From positions 71,534,367-71,598,366 of the forward strand of contig OY829540.1 in NCBI GenBank assembly GCA_963691705.1: a DNA stretch of 64,000 nucleotides. The letters run 5' to 3'. Positions 12,083-24,786 of the stretch are shown piece after piece. Source of the DNA: Viola odorata. Lineage: Eukaryota; Streptophyta; Magnoliopsida; Malpighiales; Violaceae. Under the pieces are notes generated by a model, which had not been told where the DNA came from, did not search any database, and saw only the letters and a program-made list of their open reading frames with translations. The stretch's first letter is position 1. The number at the start of each line of letters is the position of its first letter. The position numbers and the translations under genes are program-made.

Positions 12083-12100
12083 TCCCCGGCAACGGCGCCA
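12083..12100 (-). other. Primer binding site (tRNA-Asp) of element A
   Basis: On the minus strand this reads TGGCGCCGTTGCCGGGGA, complementary to the 3' end of plant tRNA-Asp(GUC). It lies three bases inside the 5' LTR. Confidence 0.85.
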
Positions 12101-12103
12101 ATT

Positions 12104-13826
12104 TGATCGTCAATCAAATACATAGATTTATAGTGCCTGAAAACGTGTGTGCACAAGAGATAAAGTGTACAGTGGTAGTCAGGGTCGAACACGGGGATTG
12201 TGAGAAACTGATTTATGGTCGTGAATGTATTCGGGGGAAGAGCGCAAAGGGTAACACTTAGGGGGGGTTTTACTTGGCCAAACGAGTTGGCCAAGGCAGA
12301 TTTCGGGAGCTAACAATTTTTATCTAGGAAAGCAGTATTCGGGGTCCTGAGGTGTCAATTCGGGAGTCCCGAATGATAAAATAAAGCAAGTAAGCAAATA
12401 ATTCCAGAAATAATAAAACAAATCAGAAACAGATGCAGAAGTATCAACGCAGGCGTGAAATAGATCAAGAGTGAAATAAGCACGAATAATCAGATGGAGA
12501 AAGTGTTCTCGGCAAAGGCATTCTGGGTTGCATTCGGGACCAGATCGTCATCAGCTCAAGAGTATTCCATTCGAGATGTCATAGAAATGACATGGGGACC
12601 AGATTCCTCGGATATCCCCTACTTTTCTCTTAAGAGAAACTACCCCCCGTTTCCACATATGAGGTAGTCTTGACAGTTTGCCATCCCTCCAGGCACGAAT
12701 GCGGGAGGGCCATACTCAAACTGCCCATGAAGCTAAGAAAAGACAGATCTAGAGCTAAAGTCCCTCAGTTTGTCAGGCTCGTGACCCAGCCCTAATCAAC
12801 TACCCAACCTATCTATTCAAGACCACTTTGACACAGTCAAGACTAAATAGATGCCTACTTACTCATGCAATTTTCCTTCCGTATTCATCACATAAATGGC
12901 AGCCTTTACACAAGATAATTATCAGTTGATCAAGCCTCAAATTAAATCATGCAAAGATATAATTAAACCGATGAATAGTTGAATATAGCATCAAGAATAT
13001 TTTAAGCACATTAAGGCCTCGAATCTGCCCTTGCAACCCTTGAATCAGCCTTGCCGAGAACTAAGAATTTAGCTACTCATACTTAGAGATAAACAAATAA
13101 CGATTAAAGAAAGCATAACAAGTAATTAAATAGATGAAGGGAAGAAAACTTGTTACTAAAATTCCGTTTATAGCTCGGCAGCAATGTTGAAGAAGCTAAC
13201 AATGGCTAGAGAGAGAAACTAGAGAGAAGTCTAAGCTACTTCTAAATTATGCTAAGTGATTAAAAGCTAGATCGATCCCCTAACTATTCTTGGATGCCCT
13301 TTATATAGTAGGGTTCCAAGCACAAAATATCTACAGCCCAAAAACTAGGGACAAAATGTATTAATTGAAAGCCTAAAGAAGTGGATCCATGTTCCTTAAA
13401 GCACAAAGCTGGAAAAGCATAAAGCTGTCTGATTTTTCCAGCTTTGGCAGGTCTGGACTGAGCTCGAGGCTGAACTGGTCAGTTCGGTAGGTGTTTGGTA
13501 ATCAGTGCAGAGCGTCAGAAAAGTGTCGGAGGAATCACGTGGGCGTTTTAGGTGGGATGACACGTGGAAATGACATCCTTTGCCCTTCGGGGTCCCGAAC
13601 TGGGAATCCGGCTCGAGACCTTGAACACTGGTTCGGACTCGGGACCTCGACTTTTGGTCTTGAAACTGGAATTCGCTCAAAATGCACCAAAAACGCACAT
13701 TTTAGCACAAACTCCCTTTTTAGGCCTGAATCTGCAATAGTAATGAAATCAAGGGTAAATTAGCAGAATCAAGCTCTAAAATGGTGAGAAAATGAGGAGA
13801 AAATCATGCATAAAAACATGCTATCA
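12104..13826 (-). repeat. 5' LTR of Gypsy element A
   Basis: 1723 bp, TG...CA. It is the 5' LTR because the tRNA-Asp PBS lies directly beside its inner edge. It should carry the promoter on the minus strand. Confidence 0.92.
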
Positions 13827-13831
13827 CCACG

Positions 13832-16800
13832 CCACGTGCCAACCTTGCAGAATCGATTACACGTGAAGAAGGATGTTAAGTATTAAATACCACATCATAA
13901 AGAATTTTTTTTCGATTGAGCCAACCTCAATTTATTTAAGTTAATAATCATAAAGGTAAAATCAACTTTGGCCAAATCTTAGTCATATAAACCTCTAATG
14001 AAAAAAAATGAAAAAAATAAAAGAGAGACTAAATTATGATTATCTGAATTATTTATTTTTCTATTTTATTAATTATACCGGTTGCATCACGGCAAGGGTA
14101 GCTAATCAATGTAGGTTTTGTTTCATTCATTGCTTCTTCTTCTTTTGTGCTAGAAAAGTTATTCTAATTTTTAAAGACTCGTATTACTTGAGGAAGATTA
14201 ATCCGAAAAGAGATAAAAATAGACATCGAAAGAAAATTGAAATACCTACTATGAATTAGAATTAAAATTGTAAATTATGACCAATAAACTAGTAACTTCA
14301 TAATAACATTTAATTTCTACAAAAATACGAAAAATTAGATTTTGAATTCGAACGATTGAATTACATAAATTAGGGGAAAACAATAGCTAGCTAGTTTCCT
14401 CATAGCTGATGAGCTCGATGAAGAAAAAAAATTCACAAGAGTGAGCACCAATCATTGGTCAAATATATATATCTAGTCAACTACTACTAGTCATTTTTTA
14501 ATGCACAGTCATTGTTTTATGCATAGTGTAGCGCATGTTGGGTCTTTCTTTACATACAGAATCGATTAGTATCTCATTGTTGTAAGGGTGTAGGGTCAAG
14601 ACCCACCACCATGTTCAAAAAGTCGCCAAACGCCACAAACACAAGGCTTTTAGAAGACAAAAAAAATGATCCATTGGTACGTAGTGACTGAAATTAGTGC
14701 AAATTCAGGAAAAAATCACACATATACATTTAATAAATACAGGACTAATGCATAGACCATGAGTTTTTTTTTTTTTTGGAATTGAGGGTCTCAATTAGTC
14801 TTTTAGCCACGCTATAATTAATTCCATGAGGAATCTGTTAGGATAAAACCCTAATAATATTATTTGAATTTAAAAGTTAGAAATATTGTATAATTTAATT
14901 TCTCATTATAGGCATACCGAGGCATGCAATCGATTCTAATGCACAGCTAGAATGCAAAAAGGTCGTGTGATGGTTGAAATTAAAAAAATTGGGTGTGGAT
15001 GACAAGAAAATGATGGAGAGATTAGTGTTTTGGATCTTGTTGAGTGGAACAATGATTATTGTTGCTTAGGTGAAGAAGCTTTTGACCTTTGTGGGCAAGG
15101 CATGTTTTGTTGCCCTTGACCCTGCATTAAAAAGATCTGATTTGGGGACCCATAATAATTGGTAATTGTCGGCTCAAATTTAAATTTCAAACTTATATTG
15201 TTATTTAATTTACACTATTATTCTTACTTATTGATTAATTAGTTAATTGTTTTCAAGAATTAGATCCAGGTATAAATCTTATTATATTAGTGCACCCCTC
15301 GTAAAAAAACTAAATTATATATATTCGGAGAGCCAGTTTTTTAGCCAAATTTTACTATAATTTTCTATAAATTGAGCAGCGAGAATTCCAAAAATATCGA
15401 ATCAACCCATATCGGTTGAAATCAACAGTAAAATATAACGAAAACATACCCAACCTAGTGAATTTCGTGAGCACAAAAGTTTTTCTTTTTTACATTTTGT
15501 TAATGGGAGGGATATTTAAGAGAGGTAAAACAAAAATAAAAAGACCTAGAAATACGAGAGAATAATAATATACCATCTGCTTTTGCTTTTTCCAAATCCC
15601 AAACAAGGAACAATTCTCTTTGTGATTAATTAAAGTAAAGTATACTACTATATTTGAGATTGGGATTTTCGTCTAACAATATTTTAATAAATAATTATAA
15701 GAAAAAGACATCGATAAAAAAATAAATTAACAGACACTTTCTGCCGTGTTGATGATGTCAAAAACGACAGCGTGTGATGTCAGACTCAGGTCCAAAGCCG
15801 AAGGAGAGAATGAATGACACACACACAGCCAAACTGCTATGCGTTTCTTTTGGGCCGACAAAGGTCCAGTAGGTTCGATACGGCCTATGTGTAAAAGTTG
15901 TGACATCAAATGGGCAAAGAATAAATTCTTGACCGATAAAAAAAAGTAGATATATTAATATTTTAATATCAATATTTTTACTAAGGATGTGGTAATAAAA
16001 TCTATCCCTTATTTTATTGAGATTTGATGAATAAATAAATAAATTCGTAGTGAATTTTAACGTGTGCATTAAATAACGAGTTAAAAAATGAGTTTAAAAA
16101 AATCGCTAAGCAAATCTTACGGGCCTTGTGGATTGGGTTGATTGAGATTTTATACATCATTATATTCTTACGGGCCCATTTTGAAACAAATCTAGTAAGA
16201 TATAAAGCCCATTTAACCTACACAGGCCTACTACTTTTATAAAAAAAAAAAACTAGTTTCATCATCGATTGTATTATTTCAATTTTATTTTTATATTTAA
16301 ATTTTTTGCTTATTTATTATAATTTCATGTCATTCCACTACACTTAATTAGCTTTTTAGCTTATTGGTATTGTTTTTCTTCCTTTTTTTTTATTGAAGTG
16401 AATATTTTTTTTCTGTTTTTCAAATGAAGCTTGCTTTACAAGAATTAAACTATTAATTCGCCGAGATAGGTTGAGATGATCGAGATGTAAATCAATAGAA
16501 AATAAATATTTCTTTTATCGTTTTGGCCAAAAAAAAAATTATATGTATTGATAAATCATATCCGATCGAAACAGTACGATATTGATAACTTTGATATATA
16601 CTCAATAAAAAAATATTTAGGAATCAATTTGCCATAAAATATATTTATTTATTCTTCCTCAATTTTTTTTATTCTTTTGTATTATCCACTGCTAGCAAAC
16701 TTAGTTTTTATTGTATTATTAGATCTTTAAATTATCCAATTATAAGGTTCCACGTGTCCAGCAATGAAAAGGAAAAATTCAATGCTGCCGCCGGAAAATA

Positions 16801-17706
16801 CAGAACTCTTGCAAGTTCAAAACAGAGATGCGAGTTCCATCTCTTTCCAATCATTAAATAAATAAACAAAATCCAAATTACAAGAATTAAACTAATTAAA
16901 ATGTCTTCCTTTGTCATCTCCTAATTCTTTTTTCTAAAATAAAACAAAAAGAATAAGAGAAAAGAAACTAAAAATCTGCAATTCCCTGCATTTTTAATGT
17001 AGCACGTTCCTTTCCTTCTACAAAAAGAACACAACAAAATTAAAGAAATCTAAAGACAACCCAACAATGGAAATGTCAATAAAAGTCCATGGAAAACTTC
17101 AATTAAACCAGAGGAGTAGGGGAAGTTCTTGAATTTTTTCGATGACTCTGCTTTCCAATACAGAGACCCAGAACAGAACCCACTTTCTTTAAACAATTCT
17201 TGAGAACTCGGCCGCGTTTGGGTACCCAACGAGGATTGTGCGCGGTGGCTCCGCCGCAACCGGTAGCTGTTGTTGCCGCCATGTCAGTCAGACAAATTAA
17301 GGTTTTGAAAAAAATTGTAATAAAAATGTATTATTTGGAGTGCGTTGTCGTTGTGTACAGCTTGCAAAATGGAGGGAATGGTTATACCGACATCATGGCA
17401 GCTGGCTGTTTTTATAGGTAGGTGTTCAAGTTGTGTGTAGGACGCGTCGATCGAGCAAGCGTGTGACAAGGCGTGTGACAAGTTCGTATAAAAATGGTAC
17501 TCCAGCCAGGCAGCCACCAAGTCCAGACCAATTATAGGCATCTTTTCGACTTTTACCGTATGAGTCTATGGTTAGTACCAAGTCGGCAAGTCCTGTACTG
17601 TTTCTTTTTGCGATTTTGAATGGGTCGTGGTGACGGTCGTCATCCTCTATTTGTTTATTAATGCACACGGTTTTAACTACTACTCTACTCACTCATGGTT
17701 AGCAAA
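13832..17706. other. Long AT-rich intergenic region
   Basis: No gene is supported. Short ORFs at 14008-14259, 15758-16069 and 17050-17421 have no recognisable domain and low-complexity composition. There are several poly-A/T tracts (14764, 16240). Confidence 0.5.
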
Positions 17707-17708
17707 TA

Positions 17709-17954
17709 CTCTCTCCCAAATTTTGAAATAAAGACAAATTTAAAACAATAATTTTTTATTTTATTTTATTTTATATTATTTTATTTTTATTTCTAATTTT
17801 TACTTAAATTATTACACCATCGTCAAATTGGATTGATGTATAATTGTTTTTGTTATTTGCACAATATATATATACTTCGAAAAAGATAAAATGATAAATA
17901 TTATTAACAATAAAAATTCATAAAAAAACAATAGTTAAAAAGTTCCGGAGGGAG
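17709..17954. mobile_element. Stowaway-like MITE
   Basis: 246 bp between TA dinucleotides (17707-17708 and 17955-17956). The left end CTCTCTCCCAAATTTTG and the inverted right end CTCCCTCCGGAACTTTT match the Stowaway consensus CTCCCTCCGT. It is AT-rich with no coding content. Confidence 0.8.
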
Positions 17955-17956
17955 TA

Positions 17957-20228
17957 GCAAACTTTACCTCAATTACAACCCATTGACTTGACTTGGAATT
18001 GAATTAGAGAATTGAATTAGAATTCAATTATTTGTATTTTAATTGTAACAATTTGAATATTTGATGTATTAAATTGGTGTTAGAGTATGACAAAGTTGGG
18101 GTCCTTTCCTTGTTGCACATGCTAATAAATTGTGTTTAAGCCTTTCGAAAACTTAATAAATTGTGGCAAGTCAAACAACAAATAGACAAAAAATAAGAAA
18201 AAAGAAAGCAATAGCTCCTCTAATAATACGTCAAAAAATACATCAAGAGAAACGTCATTTTAGAATCTTAAATTATACATTATGTTCGAATAAGATTAAT
18301 TTCTCGTCAGAATGATACAAAAAATAATTTTTACATTGATAAACAAATATATAAAAAGTTAATAAAATTCATTTATTCATTGATAAACAAAACTAATATG
18401 GTATTATTGTTTTCTTTTATTCCTTTTTAAAACTTTAAGTTTATTTTCGAAACTTTTGTAACTTTGATTCCACTAAACTTACAGAATTTGCAAATAATTA
18501 TCTGAAACTATTGCTCTCCATTGCTTCGTTACCCGTTGGTTTTGGCGGCGAAGACCATTTCTAGCCAAAAAGTTATTCATTTATGACCAGCGCGGCCTAC
18601 TTTCCCCTCAGAACAAGACAAAACAGAGCTTTGTCGTCCGGATCAATTTAAGCCTTCATAAATCTCTAAACACTTGGAAGTTGGAAAGATGATTTGTCCT
18701 CTTAAAAAGATTAAGCCAAAAAAACAAAACTGAATTTTTTTTAATAAAAAAAATTGGTTATATTATTAATTATTATTATAATATTATAGATCGAATTCAT
18801 AATTTTACGTCATAAAAATATATATATATATTAATGAGTTAAACTATAATCTCGTGTGCAAAACTGATTTTTCTTGCTCATCCTAATTCTTTTTCTTGCC
18901 AACAAATTAACAAAAGTACAAATTAAAGACCAGAAAAATCAGATCAAGATAAGAATCCCAAGGTCAACTTCTTTAACCTAATTAACAATATTAAATGTTT
19001 TTATATAAATTTAAATTCATTTAAAAAAATGTGAATTTCTATTTAATTTAATTTAATAAAAATATATTAATTTTGAAGTTGGTTGCTAAAATATAAAAAT
19101 CAATTTAATATTTAATAAATATAGTGACGTGATGTGTAATTTATAAAATAAGAGAAAACTAACAATAAATAATTTTTGGTGTGAAATAAACAAGAAAATA
19201 TATAAAAATATACAATAAAACCTCAGACCCGATTTCTAACTTTATCATGTAACCCTTCTCCTTTCTTCTTTTCAACGAATGGATTACCTCGGTGGCTATG
19301 AGCGCGCAATCAAGCTTTAGATTTTCGGGGGCTAAGAAGCGCTATAGCCTTTTTATTTTTAATAATAATTCAACTTATTTTTACAACCTATAAAAAAATT
19401 AATAATCACATGACGTTGTACTTCAAGTGATTACTATATGCTGTCTTTGTAACATAGTTCATGAGTTTGATCGCTAACATTGAAATGATAATTAATAATG
19501 TAATTATTATTATTATTTTTTGATAATGTAATGTAATTATTTCAAGTGATTATTTTTTTATTTATCTAATTATATATATATAAGTGCTTATTGAAATTGC
19601 ACAAAAGTCCTTATCATGTGATGGGTAAATTTAAAAATATCAATAATTGGTACGATTTTTCGTTTTCTAAAAGATGACTCTTAACTATAAACCCACATAT
19701 CCGATGTACTTTACAAAATGGAGGGAGTAGTATTTAATAATTAATGGGAGTTTCATGCATCATTAAAGATTAATCAAAGGATTAAAACCTTAAACTAACT
19801 TGGTCATCCCGTGTCTAATCCTATGATTCTGATTCATGTATCATAGGATTTTAAGGTATTATATATGTTTGACAAAGATCATATTGAAGTTTTATTCTTT
19901 TATTAAAATCATGTTGACTAATTAGGAAGACAACTACTCTTTAACAAATAAATGAAATACTTATATTCCAACTAGAAACTGCAAAGTTTTCTGATGATTT
20001 TATCAATTAATTGACCTTACATCATATGGCAAACACATCCTCTCTGTTACGGACAAAGTTCATCTTTATCCGTTCAAAGATGCTTGTAGCTGTGGTTGTG
20101 GTTGGAGACATTTTCTTGTTGTCTGTAGGTGTTTGTTAAAATGCTAGTAGTTCTTTCGATTGATATCATCCACGGCACGGATTGATTAATTCCTCACAAA
20201 TAAATGGTATTGTTGATTGAGAATGTAG
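17957..20228. other. AT-rich intergenic region upstream of HAK copy A
   Basis: No gene is supported. A Stowaway-like right end (GGAGGGAGTAG, about 19721-19731) has no matching left end nearby. The missing first exons of HAK copy A would be expected here but are not recognisable. Confidence 0.5.
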
Positions 20229-21246
20229 GTGGGTTTAATCCCAAATGACCAACCGGAGGATATTCATCTATTCATCTATCCAACTATAAACTTGACATAC
20301 CATCCAACCAGTTGAGGAGGGCTGAACTGATAAAAAACAAGCTCGAGTCTAGTCAAATCTTGAAACTCATACTTTTCATAATCACTATCCTTGGCACTGC
20401 CATGGTTATTGGAGATGGGGTTCTCACTCCTTCCATTTCAGGTTTATATATTCTTTAATCACACAAAAATACACTCTTTCATTCAGTGATGAATTATACT
20501 TATAATTTTTACGTACCATATGCATCATTTTCTTTGTCTTGCAGTGCTTTCTGCAGTGAGCGGGATCTCCTCTCTTGGCCAAGGTAACACCTTTACTAAT
20601 ACTTTTTTCATGGGTTTGTTTTTTATTTTATGAAGCATAAGAAAATTTCAGCAATGATCTTGTAGTTCCGTTGTATCCCCTGCAAAACAGAAAGGGTCAG
20701 GTCACCACTTTGAGTCGCACTCAATTTAAATACAAATTGGCATTTAAATTGTTTGTTGTTATTTTCCAGGAGCTGTTGTGGGAATTTCAGTAGCAATCTT
20801 GATTGTTCTGTTCTCTGCTCAAAGATTTGGGACTGACAAGGTTGGCGGTGCATTCGCTCCAATTGTCTTATTATAGTTTGCGTTCATAAGTCTCACCGGT
20901 CTCTACAATCTGTTCAAATATGATGCCGGTGTGTTGCGCGCCGTCAATCCCAAATACATTGTAGATTACTTCAATAGAAATGGAAAAGAAGCATGGGTTT
21001 CCCTTGGCGGAATTGTTCTATTCATTACAGGTGAGTAATAGGTATATAATATATCGTAGATTTCTTTTTAATGTCTTACCTTCAGTTACTAAATTTTATC
21101 AAATTTGTTCATAAAGCTGACTTGGGTCACTTTAATGTGAGATCAATTCAGGTAAAATATACTATGGGTTTCTCAGTTCTTTTCCCTTGAGAATGTTTTT
21201 CCGGCATTGTGCTTCCTTCATTGTCAGCTGCATATAGTGCTCACCT

Positions 21247-22464
21247 TGTTGGAGAAATAAATACTCACTCGAGTCTTTTCTAATGGAATGTTATTGTCCG
21301 TTTTGGGTTTGAGCCCGCACGATTTTCACAAAAAACCTCATTCCATTAAAAAGATTCACTCTTATATTTAGTCTTTATTTCTCCGACCGTTCTACGGCTA
21401 CCAGCCTGTGTAGCAAGAGGCAACCCGGTGACCGAAGCTTGTCGCTAGGTATTTGACCAAATAGGATCCAAGAACAATTTTGATTTCATTTTTCTCATTC
21501 CAGAAAAAGCAAAAAGTTTAGTAGATAAGATGGTATGCACCTGTGGTCTCTGAAAGATGACCAGCTCCTGGATGCTCTTAAAGTTCAGCTTCAAATCGTT
21601 GGAGAGTAGGAAGAATCCAGTTTTGAATCTTTTGTGCTTGACGGTGATCGTTTTGGCCACGTTATGGAAGTTATTTTGTTCTGACCCCGGCATGCTGGTT
21701 TTTCCACAAAGGAAACCCAATCAGAGCCACTTTATAACGATTGCGCGGGCGAAGGAGATGCATTTATGGTACATGTAGTACTGTACAAGCTCTTAGGGAA
21801 TAATCTCTTTCTTATTTCTTCCTTTCTTTCCCTTTCTTTCCGATGTGGAACTTTGGTTCGCACACCCCCAACAATCTCCCCCTCGAATTAAGTACCACAG
21901 AGGCCACAACCTAAGCTCACCAATCTCGAGACTTTGGTTCGCATACCTCAAACAATCTCTCAGGTTGCTCAACAACAACCCTTTCACAATCTTCTACACG
22001 AACTAAGTCTCACATAGCCCACAACTTAAGCTCACTAATCTCCCCTCGAACGAAGTACAACTGTGCCCACCACTAGGGCCCAACAATCTCCCCCTCAAAC
22101 TATGTACCACTGGTCTAGAGGCCCACCGAGTACACTTAATCTGGAGATTCATCACCGTACTTCTTCTTATTTGGACCGGAGATCCACCATACCTTTTCCA
22201 GCTCAACCCGGAAATTCACAGTGTGCCACCCACATCAAAGCCCATTGCGCAGGCTCAGTCGAACCTTCGGCTCCGCTACCATTTGTTGGAGAAATAAAAA
22301 CCCACCCGAGTCTCTCTTAATGAAATGATATTGTCCGCTTTAGATCTGAGCCCGCACGGTTTTCACAAAAGGTCTCATTTCATTAAGAAGATCCACTCCT
22401 CTTGTATTTAGTCTTTATTTCTCTTTTCTTTCCGATGTGGGATTTTGGTTCGCACACCCTAACA
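21247..22464 (-). mobile_element. TRIM-type LTR element in HAK copy A
   Basis: Short LTRs (right: 22284-22464, 181 bp; left: 21247-21383 plus about 21831-21873) start TGTTGGAGAAATAAA and end in ACA. The interior is about 0.4 kb and non-coding. A PBS-like TGGTAGCGGAGCC lies inside the right LTR on the minus strand, so the element points minus. The flanks CACCT and CAGGT fit a 5-bp TSD with two mutations, and taking one copy restores the host reading frame. The left LTR is split by about 450 bp of unrelated DNA. Confidence 0.75.
21384..21830. other. Unidentified insertion inside the TRIM left LTR
   Basis: About 450 bp interrupts the left LTR after TTTATTTCTC. The same LTR sequence resumes at CTTTCTTTCCGATGTGG. 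The interior has GC content unlike its surroundings. Short ORFs occur on both strands, but I recognise no domain. It could be an old retroelement fragment. Confidence 0.5.
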
Positions 22465-22737
22465 CAGGTAGCTTACCTTACCAAATTCCCAAATGATGTA
22501 TCTAAGACGTTCTATAAGTCTATACCAGGTGCGTGTCACCACTCGATATATGCCAACAGATTGTGCGCTGTGGCTAAAATACTTTGTGCAAAAGGTTTAT
22601 CATGAACAACAATTTTAAAGATATTCTGTGATCTTTATGCAGATCCATTATACTGGTCAACTTTTGTTGTTGCTGTAGCAACTTCAATTATTGCCAGTCA
22701 AGCCATGATATCTGGGGCATTTGCAATTGTTTCTCAA

Positions 22738-23973
22738 TGATCGCGTGTCGAGCACGTCAAATATAAGTGTATAATAGATATGAAAAATGGGTAGAAATAC
22801 AACTTATCACTTGTCCACAAGGAACTTGTATATGGTGGTAAGAGGATCGTCCACAGAGACCTCTAGGGAATGTAGTTCTTGGTTGACTTCCTCGTCACTG
22901 AATTTGGTTGGTTGATTCTGAAAGTTAAAACAAAAACAAAAGCAATTAAACAGTTCAAAATAATCTTGGTCAAAGGCTTGGCCAAGATAGAGGGTCAAGA
23001 TTGAAAACAGTAAGAAGAAGGTTCCCGGTAAGAGCATGAGCGGGCTATGTTCTTATGATTCGATCACTGATTCAATGGTGTTCATCTCTATATCTGCAGC
23101 GCTGCTGTGGATAAGACAACGCCTAACTCAAGTTTACCCTCGGTTGTCAGTCGAGGCCCACGGTTGTCAATCGGGTCTGAATTATATTATCCATTTAACT
23201 AGGTCTCCCAAGCTAAAATCTGATTTGTCAGTTCTAAACTTTAACAAGGAAGTAAAAGACCAGAAAATAAATAATTACAAAAATAGAGATTATTAAGAGT
23301 AATTAGATCTCACGAAATATAAGAAACATAGCCCTCGAGCTCTTACCAAGAATGGTGATTAGCTAGATGTACTCATGAATAAATTATAAAAATACTTGCT
23401 TGCATAAATAAATTAAATCCGTGAATTCTAAACTTAGAATTACGGAGCAGAGAAATCGTTTCAATGGTGGAAGGAGAGAGAGGGAGAGAGAGTCAGTCTG
23501 TCTAGAGAAGGTGAACAAGTTCAGCTATAAACAAGCTAAAACTCCCTTGTCCTTCTCTAACTCAAACTCCTAAATAATCTAAAAAGATAATAACCATGTT
23601 TTTAAATAAAAAGGGGATAAATGTTAAAAAGAGGGAGATCCTATCTAAGATTTTAATTTAATATCGTTCTGATCCCGTTGATCTCGCTGGACAGCTGTGA
23701 TTGCCAGCTCACGTCTTTATCTTTTGTCAAAATTCTCCAGCTGCAGCCTGTTTCGTGATCTTGGTCAAACCTCCGGCCAAGACTGCTATCTCTGTCCTCA
23801 GTAAACTGGTTTGGCCAAACCTCAGGCCAAACCACCTCGAATCGACTTTTTTGCAAAGTTGAGCCTCTGATCAAAGCTGCCAAAATCAAGGGAATAACAA
23901 CAAGATCAATAGTTTTACTGTCCAAATAACAAGTAATTAAACAGTAAAAACATGATGAAATAGAATGCAATCA
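22738..23973 (-). mobile_element. Solo LTR of a Gypsy-type element
   Basis: 1236 bp, starting TGATCGCGTG and ending GCAATCA, with an exact 5-bp TSD CTCAA (22733-22737 and 23974-23978). There is no internal or coding region. Removing it with one TSD rejoins a HAK exon in frame. The beginning parallels the LTR of element A read in the same direction (TGATCG at the edge, then a segment with CACTTGTCCACAAGG), so the minus orientation is inferred. Confidence 0.85.
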
Positions 23974-24786
23974 CTCAATCCTTGAGTCTTGGTTGTTTTC
24001 CGAGCGTCAAGGTTGTTCACACTTCTGCAAAGTACGAGGGGCAGGTTTACATTCCTGAGGTCAACTATATGCTTATGATTGCTTGTGTTCTGGTTACTTT
24101 GGTATTCCGGGACAGTTCAAGTATCGGCCATGCGTATGGTAAGTTCACTGCGTAGATGTTTGTCCGTACAAGCTCGATGGAAGCTCAACTATGTTAACAA
24201 TAAAATATAGTATATTTCATCAGAAAGAAAATAACAAAAACTTTGTTAATGCAGGAATTGTTGTGGTTTCCGTTATGGTAATCACAACGTGTATGCTTAC
24301 ACTTATAATGCTTTTCATTTGGAAGGTAAAGATATTGTGGATTGCTATGTTCTTCGGAGTATTTGGGCTGATAGAGTGCGTGTATCTATCAGCTGTCCTC
24401 TGCAAATTCTCCGAGGGTGGTTATCTTCCTATGGCATTTTCTCTCTTCCTAATGGTTGTTATGGGGATATGGCATTACGTGCCCAAAGAAAGGTATATAT
24501 GTATGAGCTTAAGAACAAGGTGTCTAGTGAATCCATAAGAGGATTGGTCGGTGAAGTTTCTACCGAAAAAATAAATGATAATATTTTTTTGTCAAAAAAT
24601 ATAATGGAGTGGTATTTTTTTTGTAATGGTGGGATTTAATGATTTTTTTGTCCATTAAAAAGTGATAGCCTTTTCTCAAGGATTCGACTCCTCTGTTGAT
24701 AAAAAAGGAAAATATATATTACTTACCTTGAGAAAATATTCCTTTTAATGATTTGTAATGAATGAATGAGATTAACCTAACATGAG

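Larger units (their letters stand above)
5643..13826 (-). mobile_element. Ty3/Gypsy LTR retrotransposon A, internally deleted
   Basis: An 8.18 kb element with two 1.72 kb LTRs (TG...CA) and a perfect 5-bp TSD CCACG (5638-5642 and 13827-13831). It reads on the minus strand: the PBS at 12083-12100 matches the tRNA-Asp 3' end, and a G-rich polypurine tract lies at about 7367-7380. The internal region encodes the gag C-terminal part plus an aspartic protease only. No reverse transcriptase, RNase H or integrase is present. About 2.4 kb of non-coding DNA separates the protease from the polypurine tract. The PBS and gag-protease style fit the Athila/Tat group. The few LTR differences mean a recent insertion. 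Confidence 0.9.
20229..24600 (+). pseudogene. HAK/KUP/KT potassium transporter pseudogene A
   Basis: Exons of a HAK5-like transporter are clear: 20229-20441 (SNYKLDIPSNQLRRAEL, then GDGVLTPSIS), 20545-20583, 20770-21030 (with NPKYIVDYF and NGKEAW), a degenerate piece ending 21151, 21190-21246 continued at 22465-22528, 22643-22737 continued at 23979-24138, and 24255-24600. The family imports K+ through about 12 membrane helices. The gene is dead. The 5' exons are missing. An 8-bp tandem duplication near 20262-20277 shifts the frame. A Trp codon has become TAG at 20874-20876. A TRIM splits one exon and a solo LTR splits another. A frameshift occurs at about 24493-24503, and the C-terminal domain is absent. 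Confidence 0.88.

Noticed and set aside
17050..17692. Cluster of short ORFs on both strands
   Set aside because: No recognisable domain, splice structure or codon pattern, and they overlap each other in several frames.
21247..22464. Cassandra-type TRIM (with 5S rRNA promoter in the LTR)
   Set aside because: I could not find a 5S-like sequence in the short LTRs, so I call it only a TRIM-type element.
24660..24700. Possible tRNA T-loop (GGATTCGACTCC)
   Set aside because: No matching acceptor, D or anticodon arms nearby.
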